Assembly: GCA_017408485.1 (NCBI GenBank)
Contig: JAFQUM010000035.1
Coordinates: 1 to 54,598 of the forward strand
DNA: 54,598 nt
DNA from: Clostridia bacterium
Lineage (GTDB): Bacteria; Bacillota; Clostridia; Oscillospirales; Butyricicoccaceae
Reading direction: 5' to 3'
Below, piece after piece: positions 23,782-32,320 of the stretch. The notes below the pieces were generated by a model, which saw nothing but the letters and a program-made list of their open reading frames with translations, was not told the DNA's origin and made no database searches. The stretch's first letter is position 1; each line of letters begins with the position of its first letter. A program made the position numbers and the translations under genes.

Positions 23782-25605
23782 TTATTCAAATTGTGCATCG
23801 TAAAGCTTGCGATAAAAGCCTTTTTTATCCATAAGCTGGCGGTGTGTACCGCTTTCAACCACCTTGCCGTCATTAATAACAAGTATCTTGTCGGCATTCT
23901 GAATGGTAGAAAGACGATGGGCAACAACAAAACAGGTCTTATCGCGCATCAACTCGCGCATAGCTTGCTGAATTTTGACCTCAGTGCGGGTGTCAACATT
24001 GGAGGTCGCCTCGTCGAGAATGAGCATATTGGAGTTCATCAGCATTGCACGGGCAATGGTGAGAAGCTGCTTTTGTCCCTTGGAGATATTTGCCGCATCG
24101 TCGGTGAGGATGGTATCGTAGCCATTGGGTAGAGACATTATATAGTCGTCTATCTTTGCCGCTTTTGCTGCAGCGATGACCTCCTCCAATGTGGCATCGG
24201 GACGGGCATAGGCAATGTTTTCATAGATGGTTCCGTAGAAAAGCCAAGTGTCCTGAAGCACCATTGAGTAGGAAAGCCGCAGACTGTCACGTGTAACGGT
24301 ATATATATCCTTGCCGTCAACCAAAATGCTGCCGCTATCAATGTCATAAAAACGCATAAGCATATTGATGAGAGTGGTCTTTCCTGCCCCTGTAGGACCT
24401 ACTATTGCGATCATACTTCCACGGGGTGCGTCAAGGCTGAAGTCGGTGAGTACCGGCTTGTCGGGCAAATAACCGAAATCCACATTATCTATCTTGACAT
24501 CGCCTTGAACATCTTGAAGAGTCTCGGCGTTGTCACGATCTGCCTTTTCGGGCTCTTCGTCGAGCAGCTTGAATACTCGCTCTGCCGCAGCCAATGCCGA
24601 TTGCAGCTCGCCGTAAAGGTTGGCAATTTCATTTATTGGACCTGAGAACTTGCGCGAATACAAAACAAATGAAGCAATATCTCCCACAAGGATCTTGCCG
24701 CCCATATACATAAATGCGCCTATTACAGAAATGAGTGTAAGCGAAAGATTGGTAACAAATGCTACGCAGGGGAACATAAGACTGCCGTAATAGTCGGCGC
24801 GATAATATGCCTGAACCACATTGTCGTTTTCGGTGGCGAAGCTGTCTATAACCGCTTGTTCGCGATTGTAGGCTTTTAGTGTTTTTTGTCCCGAGATCAT
24901 TTCCTCTGCAAACCCGTTAAGCTCACCAAGCATCCTTGAACGGACGCGATAAAGAGGACGGATCTTTATACTGATATATCGGCTTGCAAAAATGGCGAGG
25001 GGGACAGTAACGACAATTACGATGGTAAGAATGGGGGATATGCGAAGCATCATGATAAACGAGCCGATTATGGTGGTGATCGCCGTAAGTATCGCAACAA
25101 GGTCATTTGAAAGGCTGGTATTTATGGTGTCGGTATCGTAGGAAATACGGCTGATAATATCACCCGATGCATTTTTGTCAAAGAATGAAACGGGCAGCTT
25201 TGCAAGGTGGTTGAAGATATCCTGACGCATCTGATATACGACCTTTCGTGACAGAGATATCATAAGAACATTGAGCAGCCAGGTCAGAATTGCCGACAGA
25301 ATATAGCAGATTATCATAAGGGTAGCATAATCATATACCGCATCAAAATCTGCCTGCCCTTTGCCTATTCCAATAGCATTTATTGCCTTACCTGCAAGCT
25401 CGGGGCCGAAAAGAGCAAGACCATTTGATATGACTGTAAGCAATAATGCCAATGAAAATGCCCATTTATGGCGCATCAGGTATTTGCCGAGGCGGAGAAG
25501 TATGGGCTTGCGCTTTTCCTTTGCAACAGTTTCGCCCGAAGCAAAGCCTACACCGCCGCCGGGGGTTCTTGCTCCGCCGGTCTGAAGGGATTTCGGATTA
25601 CTCAT
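23782..25605 (-). CDS. ABC exporter half-transporter, subunit B (fused permease-ATPase)
   Basis: Protein of 607 residues with an N-terminal six-helix ABC membrane domain and a C-terminal nucleotide-binding domain: Walker A VGPTGAGKTTL, signature ISKGQKQLLTIARAM (the first Gly of the usual SGGQ is Lys), Walker B LILDEATSNVD with the catalytic Glu kept, and H-loop VAHRLST. The N-terminus has an extra ~35-residue Gly-rich cytoplasmic stretch (GGARTPGGGVGF). It overlaps the other subunit's gene by 4 bases and pairs with it as a heterodimer, resembling LmrCD/YheHI-type multidrug exporters. Substrate unknown; local MarR control fits a drug or metabolite efflux role. Confidence 0.94.
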   Translation of the reverse strand: MSNPKSLQTGGARTPGGGVGFASGETVAKEKRKPILLRLGKYLMRHKWAFSLALLLTVISNGLALFGPELAGKAINAIGIGKGQADFDAVYDYATLMIICYILSAILTWLLNVLMISLSRKVVYQMRQDIFNHLAKLPVSFFDKNASGDIISRISYDTDTINTSLSNDLVAILTAITTIIGSFIMMLRISPILTIVIVVTVPLAIFASRYISIKIRPLYRVRSRMLGELNGFAEEMISGQKTLKAYNREQAVIDSFATENDNVVQAYYRADYYGSLMFPCVAFVTNLSLTLISVIGAFMYMGGKILVGDIASFVLYSRKFSGPINEIANLYGELQSALAAAERVFKLLDEEPEKADRDNAETLQDVQGDVKIDNVDFGYLPDKPVLTDFSLDAPRGSMIAIVGPTGAGKTTLINMLMRFYDIDSGSILVDGKDIYTVTRDSLRLSYSMVLQDTWLFYGTIYENIAYARPDATLEEVIAAAKAAKIDDYIMSLPNGYDTILTDDAANISKGQKQLLTIARAMLMNSNMLILDEATSNVDTRTEVKIQQAMRELMRDKTCFVVAHRLSTIQNADKILVINDGKVVESGTHRQLMDKKGFYRKLYDAQFE

Positions 25606-27314
25606 GCTGTTTCCCCCTCTCCCATTTGCAGAGCATATATCTCACGATAAAGCTCGCAGCTTTCAAGCAATTCTTCATGGGTTCCAAAACCAAGCTCGCA
25701 GCCTCCGTCTAAGACAAGTATCTTATCGCAGTTGCGGATAGAACTGACTCGTTGCGCGATTATAACTGTGGTGGTATTTGAAAAATGCTCATTGATCTGA
25801 GCACGCAGAGCGGCATCAGTCTTATAGTCCAAAGCGCTTGATGAGTCGTCAAGAATGAGAATATCGGGATCTCCCGCAAGGGCGCGAGCAATGAGCAGAC
25901 GTTGCTTTTGTCCACCCGAAAGATTGGTGCCTCGCGCGGATATCTCAGCATTCATTCCTCCCGCTTTTTCGATAAACTCCGCCTGAGCAACCTTTGTTGC
26001 AAGCTCAAGGGCATCGGGCTCAATATTGCGCCAAAGCTTGATATTGCCCTCTATGGTATCATTGAAGACCATATCGTTTTGGAATACCACACCAAACTTT
26101 TGTCGCAGCTCAGCGTGACTGTACTGACGGACATCCTTGCCGTTTACAAGTATCTCGCCACTGTCGATATCATAAAAACGCAGCAGCAATGCGGCAAGGG
26201 TACTTTTACCTGAGCCTGTAGGGCCTAAAATGCCGAGAGACTGACCTTTTTCAAGGGTAAGAGATATATTGTGCAGATCGTCACGCTTTTTATTATAAGA
26301 AAAGCAAACATTTTTGAACTCTATGACGGGAGCATTTTCTTCAGTGGGAGTCTCTGGAAGAGGAACGAGATCCATGGGCGCATTGATGACCTCCTCAATG
26401 CGGTTGGAGCAGGCTATCATCTGTGAGCTCATAGTTATGATTCGCGTAATGGAGATCATAGCATAGAGAATTGTGGTGAAGTAAGAAAGAAATGCCGTAA
26501 TTGAGCCCGCTTCGCTTAGTCCTGCATTGACGCGGTGTGCGCCCACTACCACAACAAGGACAAGACCAATGTTTAAAATGAGATTGGTGGCGGGGCGGGT
26601 GAAGCCCATTGTAATATTTGCTTTCTTTTCATCCTCCATCAATTCCTGATTCACCCGCTGAAAGCGCTCTTTTTCGCCTTCGGTTCGGCTTAATGCTTTG
26701 ATGACACGGACACCCGTGGTGTTTTCACGGACTATGCGGACAAGCTTGTCCATGGATGACTGTACCTTATTAAACAAGGGAAGCCCCTTCTTTGAAATAA
26801 AGAAGACCACCACTGCCATTATTGGCATCATACAGCAAAGCACAAGTGCCAAAACGGGATCAAGGGTAAGAGTCATTATAATTCCACCAAAAATAAGAAT
26901 GGGAGCGCGCACGCCCATTCTCTGCAGCATTCCCACAGTGCGGTGAATATGGTGGGTATCTGTAGTCATTCGGGATATCAATGAAGGAACAGTAAAGTGA
27001 TCCATCTGTGATCCGGAAAGATACGCGATCCGTTTGAAGAGAGTACCGCGAATACTACGGGTAGTATCTCTTGCAACCGCGGCGGAAACGCGGTTTGCTA
27101 TGGCATTGAAAAGAAAAGTGCCTATTGAGCAAATAAGCATTGCAACACCCCACCAAAGCAATGCCTTGGTATTTTTTGTGGGAGTTACATTGTCAATAAT
27201 GTGAGCGAGAATATAGGGAATAAGCAGATCGGTTATTGTGCCCAAAAACTTGATAAATAAGCCATAATACATATGACCGGAAAAGGGGCGGAGATGCTTA
27301 AATACAAACTTCAT
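25602..27314 (-). CDS. ABC exporter half-transporter, subunit A (degenerate ATP site)
   Basis: Fused membrane plus nucleotide-binding half-transporter of 570 residues. Walker A is LGPTGSGKSTL, the signature is NLSGGQKQRLLIARAL, and Walker B ends ILDDSSSALD: the usual catalytic Glu after Walker B is Asp. The switch His is also replaced (IAQRVSS instead of AHR). Such a noncanonical site on one partner is the hallmark of heterodimeric exporters such as TM287/288 and LmrCD. The start at 27314 has GGGAGG 7 bases upstream. It begins just one base after the MarR stop codon. Confidence 0.94.
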   Translation of the reverse strand: MKFVFKHLRPFSGHMYYGLFIKFLGTITDLLIPYILAHIIDNVTPTKNTKALLWWGVAMLICSIGTFLFNAIANRVSAAVARDTTRSIRGTLFKRIAYLSGSQMDHFTVPSLISRMTTDTHHIHRTVGMLQRMGVRAPILIFGGIIMTLTLDPVLALVLCCMMPIMAVVVFFISKKGLPLFNKVQSSMDKLVRIVRENTTGVRVIKALSRTEGEKERFQRVNQELMEDEKKANITMGFTRPATNLILNIGLVLVVVVGAHRVNAGLSEAGSITAFLSYFTTILYAMISITRIITMSSQMIACSNRIEEVINAPMDLVPLPETPTEENAPVIEFKNVCFSYNKKRDDLHNISLTLEKGQSLGILGPTGSGKSTLAALLLRFYDIDSGEILVNGKDVRQYSHAELRQKFGVVFQNDMVFNDTIEGNIKLWRNIEPDALELATKVAQAEFIEKAGGMNAEISARGTNLSGGQKQRLLIARALAGDPDILILDDSSSALDYKTDAALRAQINEHFSNTTTVIIAQRVSSIRNCDKILVLDGGCELGFGTHEELLESCELYREIYALQMGEGETA

Positions 27315-27315
27315 A

Positions 27316-27774
27316 TCATTCCTCCCCAATGTTGCCAAAATCATTCTTTGACTCGTTTATTGCCTTTTCTCCAATGCCTGATATTAGGGTGTGAAACTCC
27401 TCAAGCTCTGCATCGGAAAGCTCGGATAAAAGCCAACGATAAAAACGATTTTCTGCGCTCAGTACAGTGAGCCGTAACTGAAAAGCCTTTTCGGTAGGAT
27501 AGACAAGTTTTGCACGCTTGTCCGAAGAATCGGAAATGCGTGTGATATAACCTTTGCTTTCAAGGCTTTTGACGATTCGGGCAACGGCAGCCTTGTCAAT
27601 GCTTCCTAAATGCTCGGACAGCCCTGTCTGCGTAAGCCCTTTATGAAAAACGATGGAGCGAATTGCAGTAAGCTCGGTGGGGGTAAGCTCGACCCCTTCG
27701 AGACTTTTTTCTATAAATAGATTGGAGGTTCGGTATATCCTGCGTACCGCTTTCCTGATTTCATCCACGATCAT
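27316..27774 (-). CDS. MarR family regulator of the ABC exporter operon
   Basis: MarR winged-helix protein of 152 residues. The recognition helix region is GSIDKAAVARIVKSLESKG, with a basic wing (SDSSDKRAKLVYPTEKA). It heads the operon whose next two genes encode a heterodimeric ABC exporter, the typical arrangement for an efflux repressor. A perfect 11-bp inverted repeat spans its own promoter, giving direct support to autorepression and repression of the exporter. The inducing ligand is unknown. Confidence 0.93.
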   Translation of the reverse strand: MIVDEIRKAVRRIYRTSNLFIEKSLEGVELTPTELTAIRSIVFHKGLTQTGLSEHLGSIDKAAVARIVKSLESKGYITRISDSSDKRAKLVYPTEKAFQLRLTVLSAENRFYRWLLSELSDAELEEFHTLISGIGEKAINESKNDFGNIGEE

Positions 27775-27789
27775 ATCACCTCAACAATA

Positions 27790-27826
27790 ATGATAATAAA
27801 ATTAGTTGCCAATGTCAACTAATTTT
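27790..27826 (-). promoter_or_regulatory. marR-ABC promoter with long palindromic operator
   Basis: Minus-strand -35 TTGACA (27813-27818), 17-base spacer, -10 TATCAT (27790-27795). The palindrome AAAATTAGTTG / CAACTAATTTT (27798-27808 and 27816-27826, 7-base centre) covers the -35 and spacer, so bound MarR would block polymerase. Confidence 0.85.
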
Positions 27827-27831
27827 AGAAT

Positions 27832-27866
27832 AAAAACAACCCGTATTTTGCGAATACGGGTTGTTC
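27832..27866 (-). terminator. Terminator of the nicotinate phosphoribosyltransferase gene
   Basis: 13-bp stem AACAACCCGTATT / AATACGGGTTGTT with a 5-base loop and a minus-strand T-run. Confidence 0.9.
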
Positions 27867-27891
27867 AAATATAGAGTGATGATAAAAAGTA

Positions 27892-29328
27892 TTAGAACTT
27901 TTCAAGCAGGCTCATTTTGATATTCCACAGCTTTTGAGAAAGGTCTACATAGTATGGATGGGGATTTTCGAAACGGGTGACCTCGCTCCAAAGCATTGCG
28001 GTCTTCTCTGCGCAGTTTGCTCTGATCTCTTGGATAGAGGGCAGGGAGTAGACCATTTTTCCCTTTTCAAAAATGGGAACAAGAATCGGCTCCGCTTCAA
28101 AATCGGTGAGGGTGCGTTTTTTCCAGGTGTGGGTGGGGTCAAATATAGTGTACGGCTTGCTCGAGTCGATGACCTCATCGCGGAGAGTCAGCACATCAGC
28201 AATGTACTTTCCGTCCTGATTGTTCTTAAGACGCCATACCTGCTTGAAATGGGGTGTGGTGATCTTTTCTACATTTTCACTTACCTTGATCTTGGGTGTG
28301 ATATTGCCGTTTTCGTCTTCCAAAGCGGCAAGCTTATACACACCGCCGAAAACGGGCTCGCTCTTAGAGGTGATAAGACGCTCACCGATACCGAAGCTGT
28401 CGATGCAAGCGCCCTGAGAAATAAGGTCGCGGATAATAAACTCGTCAAGAGAGTTGGAAACCGTGATCTTACAATCCGTGAGACCCGCCTTGTCAAGCAT
28501 TTCACGGGTGCGCTTACTGAGGTAAGCAATATCGCCTGAGTCGATTCGCACACCCTTCAGGCGCTTGCCCATAGGCTCCAAGACTTCCTTAGCAACCTTT
28601 ATTGCATTGGGGACACCGCTGCGGAGAACACTGTATGTATCAACGAGCAGAGTGCAAGAATCGGGATATACCTCGGCATAGGCCTTGAATGCTTCATACT
28701 CGGTGTCAAACATCTGTACCCAGCTGTGAGCCATAGTGCCGACAGCGGGAACACCGAAAACGCGGTCAGAGATAGCGCAAGCTGTTCCAATGGCACCGGC
28801 AATATATGCCGCTCTTGCGCCTAAAATAGCGCCGTCTGCACCCTGAGCGCGACGAGAGCCGAACTCAAGTACCGCTCTTCCGTCGGCGGCGCGTACAATG
28901 CGGCTCGACTTGGTAGCAATAAGGCTCTGATGGTTGATGGTGAGAAGAACCATAGTTTCGATAAGCTGAGCCTGCATAACGGGACCGCGAACTACTACCA
29001 AGGGTTCACCGGGGAAAACGGGAGTACCTTCGGGAATCGCCCAAACATCACATTCAAATTTAAAGTCGCGCAGATACTCTAAAAACTCCTCGCAGAAGCA
29101 GCCCTTTGAACGCAGGTAGTCTATGTCTTCCTCTGAAAAAGAAAGATTTTGCAGATAATCACAAAGCTGTTCAAGTCCCGCCATAATGGCATAGCCGCCA
29201 TTGTCGGGAATTCTGCGGAAAAACATATCAAAATAACCGATCTTGTCGCGTAGGCAATTCTTCAAATAGCCGTTTGCCATTGTAAACTCATAGAAGTCGG
29301 TGAGCATTGTAAGGTTTCTTTCTGTCAT
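27892..29328 (-). CDS. pncB: Nicotinate phosphoribosyltransferase
   Basis: Enzyme of 478 residues that converts nicotinate, PRPP and ATP to nicotinate mononucleotide in the NAD salvage (Preiss-Handler) pathway. Diagnostic segments are LTDFYEFTMANGYL near the N-terminus, FEFGSRRAQG-type (here VLEFGSRRAQGADGA), DTYSVLRSGVPNA, RIDSGDIAYLSKR and SFGIGERLI. The length fits the Bacillota type. ATG 29328 is used because CAGGAGG lies just upstream; the longer frame up to 29463 overlaps the promoter. It is a single-gene unit divergent from thrC. Confidence 0.95.
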   Translation of the reverse strand: MTERNLTMLTDFYEFTMANGYLKNCLRDKIGYFDMFFRRIPDNGGYAIMAGLEQLCDYLQNLSFSEEDIDYLRSKGCFCEEFLEYLRDFKFECDVWAIPEGTPVFPGEPLVVVRGPVMQAQLIETMVLLTINHQSLIATKSSRIVRAADGRAVLEFGSRRAQGADGAILGARAAYIAGAIGTACAISDRVFGVPAVGTMAHSWVQMFDTEYEAFKAYAEVYPDSCTLLVDTYSVLRSGVPNAIKVAKEVLEPMGKRLKGVRIDSGDIAYLSKRTREMLDKAGLTDCKITVSNSLDEFIIRDLISQGACIDSFGIGERLITSKSEPVFGGVYKLAALEDENGNITPKIKVSENVEKITTPHFKQVWRLKNNQDGKYIADVLTLRDEVIDSSKPYTIFDPTHTWKKRTLTDFEAEPILVPIFEKGKMVYSLPSIQEIRANCAEKTAMLWSEVTRFENPHPYYVDLSQKLWNIKMSLLEKF

Positions 29329-29418
29329 GGCAGCCTCCTGTTTATGTATACTTAAAATGGACAAATGATGCAAAAGACAAATTGAGGTAAACAAATGGTT
29401 TTTCACATCTATAAGAAT

Positions 29419-29446
29419 ATTATACCACCTTTGAAAAATTTTGCAA
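29419..29446 (-). promoter_or_regulatory. pncB promoter
   Basis: Minus-strand -35 TTGCAA (29441-29446), 16-base spacer and -10 TATAAT (29419-29424), followed by a leader of about 85 bases. Confidence 0.72.
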
Positions 29447-29452
29447 GAACCC

Positions 29453-29481
29453 TTGATTTTCAAGGAATAAGATGTTATGAT
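29453..29481 (+). promoter_or_regulatory. thrC promoter
   Basis: -35 TTGATT (29453-29458), 17-base spacer, -10 TATGAT (29476-29481). The leader is only ~25 bases, so no T-box or riboswitch fits. Confidence 0.7.
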
Positions 29482-29513
29482 AACAGTAATTTTTCAGGAA
29501 AAGAGGAACCTTT

Positions 29514-30989
29514 ATGAGATATGTAAGTTCACGCAATACTGCTATATATACAGACGCACCCGGGGCTGTTCTGGCTGGTCTTGCTCCTGATGGTGGTCTT
29601 TTTACAGTGGACAGTTATCCGTTTTTTACACTGGATGAGATCAACGGTCTGACAAACAAAAAATACAGCGAAGCAGCGGCATTTATACTTTCTCGCTTTA
29701 TGGAGGGATATGATAACGAGGAGCTTTCACTCTTCACTGAGCAGGCTTATAGCCGATTCTCCCACGAGGATACTGCACCCGTTGTTTATGCGGGCGAAAA
29801 TACATGGTCGTTGGAGCTGTTCCACGGACCTACCTGCGCATTTAAGGATTTTGCTTTGCAGATGCTTCCGCGACTTCTTGTTTCTGCCGCAAAGAAAAAA
29901 GGCGCGGCAGGAGAGACTGTTATTCTTGTAGCTACATCGGGAGATACCGGCAAGGCGGCTCTTGAGGGCTTTAAGGATGTTGAAGGTACTAAGATAGGTG
30001 TATTTTACCCCGATGGTGGCGTTTCGCAGGTGCAACGCCTTCAGATGACCACACAGGAAGGCGGCAATGTCAATGTATTTGCCGTCAAGGGAAACTTTGA
30101 CGATGCACAGAGCGGCGTTAAGGCTATATTTAACGATAAAGAGCTGGCTGCTCGTCTTGCCAAGAATGGAAAAGCTCTTTCCAGCGCAAACTCCATAAAT
30201 TGGGGAAGACTTGCACCGCAGATCGCATATTATTTTTGGGCATATTCCAGATTGCTTAAGCAGGGCGCGATCAAGCTTGGAGATAGAGTTGATTTCTGTG
30301 TCCCCACGGGCAATTTCGGTAATATCCTTGCGGGATATCTCGCAAAAAAGAGCGGACTTCCCATTGAGCGTCTTGTCTGCGCTTCAAATAAGAATGATGT
30401 GCTCACTGATTTTTTTGAGAGCGGCATTTATGACCGTAATCGTCCTTTGTATCAGACCGGCTCACCCTCTATGGATATCCTTGTTTCCTCCAACCTCGAG
30501 AGACTTATTTTTATGCTTTGCGGCGAGGAGAAAACAAGAGAGCTGATGGGCAAGCTTTCTGCAGATGGTAGATATGAGATAGGCAAAGAGATTTTGGCAA
30601 AATTGAAGAGCGAAGGCTTTGTAGCCTACAGAGCTGATGATAAGGCGGCAGCAGAAGAGATAAATGCAAGATGGAATAGCAAGGAAAAATACCTCTGTGA
30701 TCCCCATACAGCGGTTGCTATGAAAGCCGCGCGTATGGCGGGTACGGCAGAAAGACCTATGATAGTTGCATCCACTGCGTCACCCTTTAAGTTTGCATCG
30801 GTTATGCTTGAGGCATTGACGGGTGAAAAGGCGGATGGCGGAGTCGAGCTTCTTGAAAAGCTTGAAAAGCTGACGGGACATAAGGCTCCTGCACAGCTTG
30901 CATCCTTGGGTGAAAAGCAGGAGCGCTTTAATAAGGTAATAGAAAAAGAAGATATGTCCGCAGAGGCGGAAAGGTGGATAAATAAATGA
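29514..30989 (+). CDS. thrC: Threonine synthase
   Basis: PLP enzyme of 491 residues that makes threonine from O-phosphohomoserine. The PLP lysine lies in GPTCAFKDFALQ (the family's T-x-x-F-K-D motif), followed by ATSGDTGKAALEG, the PLP-phosphate loop, and FVPTGNFGNILAG-type (here VPTGNFGNILAGY). The long N-terminal domain (YVSSRNTA...EAVLAGLAPDGGLF-like opening) and total length identify the group that includes E. coli ThrC. It overlaps the following ApgM-like gene by 4 bases (ATGA), suggesting the next gene supplies the substrate. Confidence 0.96.
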   Translation: MRYVSSRNTAIYTDAPGAVLAGLAPDGGLFTVDSYPFFTLDEINGLTNKKYSEAAAFILSRFMEGYDNEELSLFTEQAYSRFSHEDTAPVVYAGENTWSLELFHGPTCAFKDFALQMLPRLLVSAAKKKGAAGETVILVATSGDTGKAALEGFKDVEGTKIGVFYPDGGVSQVQRLQMTTQEGGNVNVFAVKGNFDDAQSGVKAIFNDKELAARLAKNGKALSSANSINWGRLAPQIAYYFWAYSRLLKQGAIKLGDRVDFCVPTGNFGNILAGYLAKKSGLPIERLVCASNKNDVLTDFFESGIYDRNRPLYQTGSPSMDILVSSNLERLIFMLCGEEKTRELMGKLSADGRYEIGKEILAKLKSEGFVAYRADDKAAAEEINARWNSKEKYLCDPHTAVAMKAARMAGTAERPMIVASTASPFKFASVMLEALTGEKADGGVELLEKLEKLTGHKAPAQLASLGEKQERFNKVIEKEDMSAEAERWINK

Positions 30990-32200
30990 AGTATGTAGTA
31001 TTTCTCGGCGACGGAATGGCAGACCTTCCGTATGCGGGACTTGATAATAAGACGCCGTTGGAGGTTGCAAAGCATCCCAATCTTGATAAATTGGCAAGAG
31101 ATGGTTACTTTGGGCTTGCAAGAACAGTTCCCGAAGGAATGCCTGCAGGCAGTGACACGGCAAACCTGTCGGTGTTTGGATATGACCCCGAGATATATTA
31201 TTCGGGTAGATCTCCCCTTGAAGCGGTAAGCCTTGGAATAGATCTTGATCCAAACGACGTGACCTATAGGTGCAATACAGTAACATTGAGCGAGGCTGAC
31301 TCAATTGAGGATGCGGTAATGCTTGATTACAGCGCAGGAGAGATCGAAAGCGAGCTGTCAAAGCAGCTGATAGAAGCCGCACAAGCCAAGTTTGGCTGTG
31401 AAGCGTTAAAGCTTTACAATGGTATATCTTATAGGCATTGTCTGGTGCTTAAGGATGCACAAAGCGGAGGAGAGCAAACCCCACCCCACGATATTTCCAA
31501 AAGACCCGTAAAAGGGCATCTTCCAAAGGGAGTCAATTCCGAAAAGCTTTTGGAGATCATGGAATGGTCTTATAAAGAACTTAAAAATCACCCAATAAAT
31601 ATAGAGCGTGTTAAAAATGGCAAAGCTCCCGCAAACTGTCTTTGGTTTTGGGGAGAAGGAAGAAAACCTGCCCTTGATCCCTATAAGGATAAGTTTGGCA
31701 TTAAAAAAGGCGCAGTGATTTCTGCGGTGGATCTCATTCAAGGTATTGGCAGATGTGCGGGCCTTGAGGTGATCCGCGTGCCGGGTGCCACGGGAAACTA
31801 TACTACCGATTTTGCAGCCAAGGGACAAGCCGCCATCAATGCTTTGAAGAATGGTGCGGAGTTTGTGTATATCCATGTAGAGGCCCCCGATGAATGCGGT
31901 CATCATTGTCAGGTCAGGGAAAAAGTCTGGTCAATTGAGCAGATCGATGAAAAAATAATTGCCCCCGTTATGGATTATTTGAAAAATTGCGGCGAAGACT
32001 ATGCCGTGCTTGCAATGCCGGATCACCCCACACCCCTTGAAATTATGACCCACACACCCACACCGGTGCCCTTCGCACTTTACTTCAGTGACGGAAGAAT
32101 GGGTGAATCGGGAGCAGAATGCTACACCGAAGCCCACGCGGCAAAAACAGGGGTAAATATAGAAAAAGCCTGTACACTTATGGAATTAATGACAAAATAA
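30986..32200 (+). CDS. ApgM-like phosphoglycerate mutase family protein, proposed homoserine kinase
   Basis: Alkaline-phosphatase-superfamily protein of 404 residues of the cofactor-independent, archaeal-type phosphoglycerate mutase (ApgM) family. Visible are the N-terminal FLGDGMAD metal motif, MPAGSDTANLSVFGYDP with the catalytic Ser region, HVEAPDECGHH, and the C-terminal MPDHPTP segment. Members next to thrC form a subgroup (TIGR02535) proposed as alternative homoserine kinases, since such genomes often lack ThrB. The 4-base overlap with thrC supports that role here. The assignment to phosphoglycerate mutase versus homoserine kinase cannot be settled from sequence alone. Confidence 0.88.
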   Translation: MKYVVFLGDGMADLPYAGLDNKTPLEVAKHPNLDKLARDGYFGLARTVPEGMPAGSDTANLSVFGYDPEIYYSGRSPLEAVSLGIDLDPNDVTYRCNTVTLSEADSIEDAVMLDYSAGEIESELSKQLIEAAQAKFGCEALKLYNGISYRHCLVLKDAQSGGEQTPPHDISKRPVKGHLPKGVNSEKLLEIMEWSYKELKNHPINIERVKNGKAPANCLWFWGEGRKPALDPYKDKFGIKKGAVISAVDLIQGIGRCAGLEVIRVPGATGNYTTDFAAKGQAAINALKNGAEFVYIHVEAPDECGHHCQVREKVWSIEQIDEKIIAPVMDYLKNCGEDYAVLAMPDHPTPLEIMTHTPTPVPFALYFSDGRMGESGAECYTEAHAAKTGVNIEKACTLMELMTK

Positions 32201-32212
32201 TTATTTGAATTA

Positions 32213-32250
32213 GGACAATGCTCCGCATAACGCGGAGCATTGTCATTTTT
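32213..32250 (+). terminator. Terminator of the thrC operon
   Basis: Perfect 13-bp stem GACAATGCTCCGC / GCGGAGCATTGTC with a 5-base loop, followed by ATTTTTA. Confidence 0.92.
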
Positions 32251-32273
32251 ATGGGACTGATGTTTATCTAAAA

Positions 32274-32303
32274 TTGTACTAAACTTATAAGATGTGATAT
32301 AAT
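32274..32303 (+). promoter_or_regulatory. Promoter of the macrodomain gene
   Basis: -35 TTGTAC (32274-32279), 18-base spacer and consensus -10 TATAAT (32298-32303), with AGAGGTGAT before the ATG. The promoter and start are intact although the coding sequence is interrupted. Confidence 0.8.
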
Positions 32304-32320
32304 AGAAAAGAGGTGATAGT

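Noticed and set aside
29400..29513. T-box or riboswitch in front of thrC
   Set aside because: The thrC promoter leaves only about 25 bases of leader, and no T-box sequence is present. The pncB leader also shows no known element.
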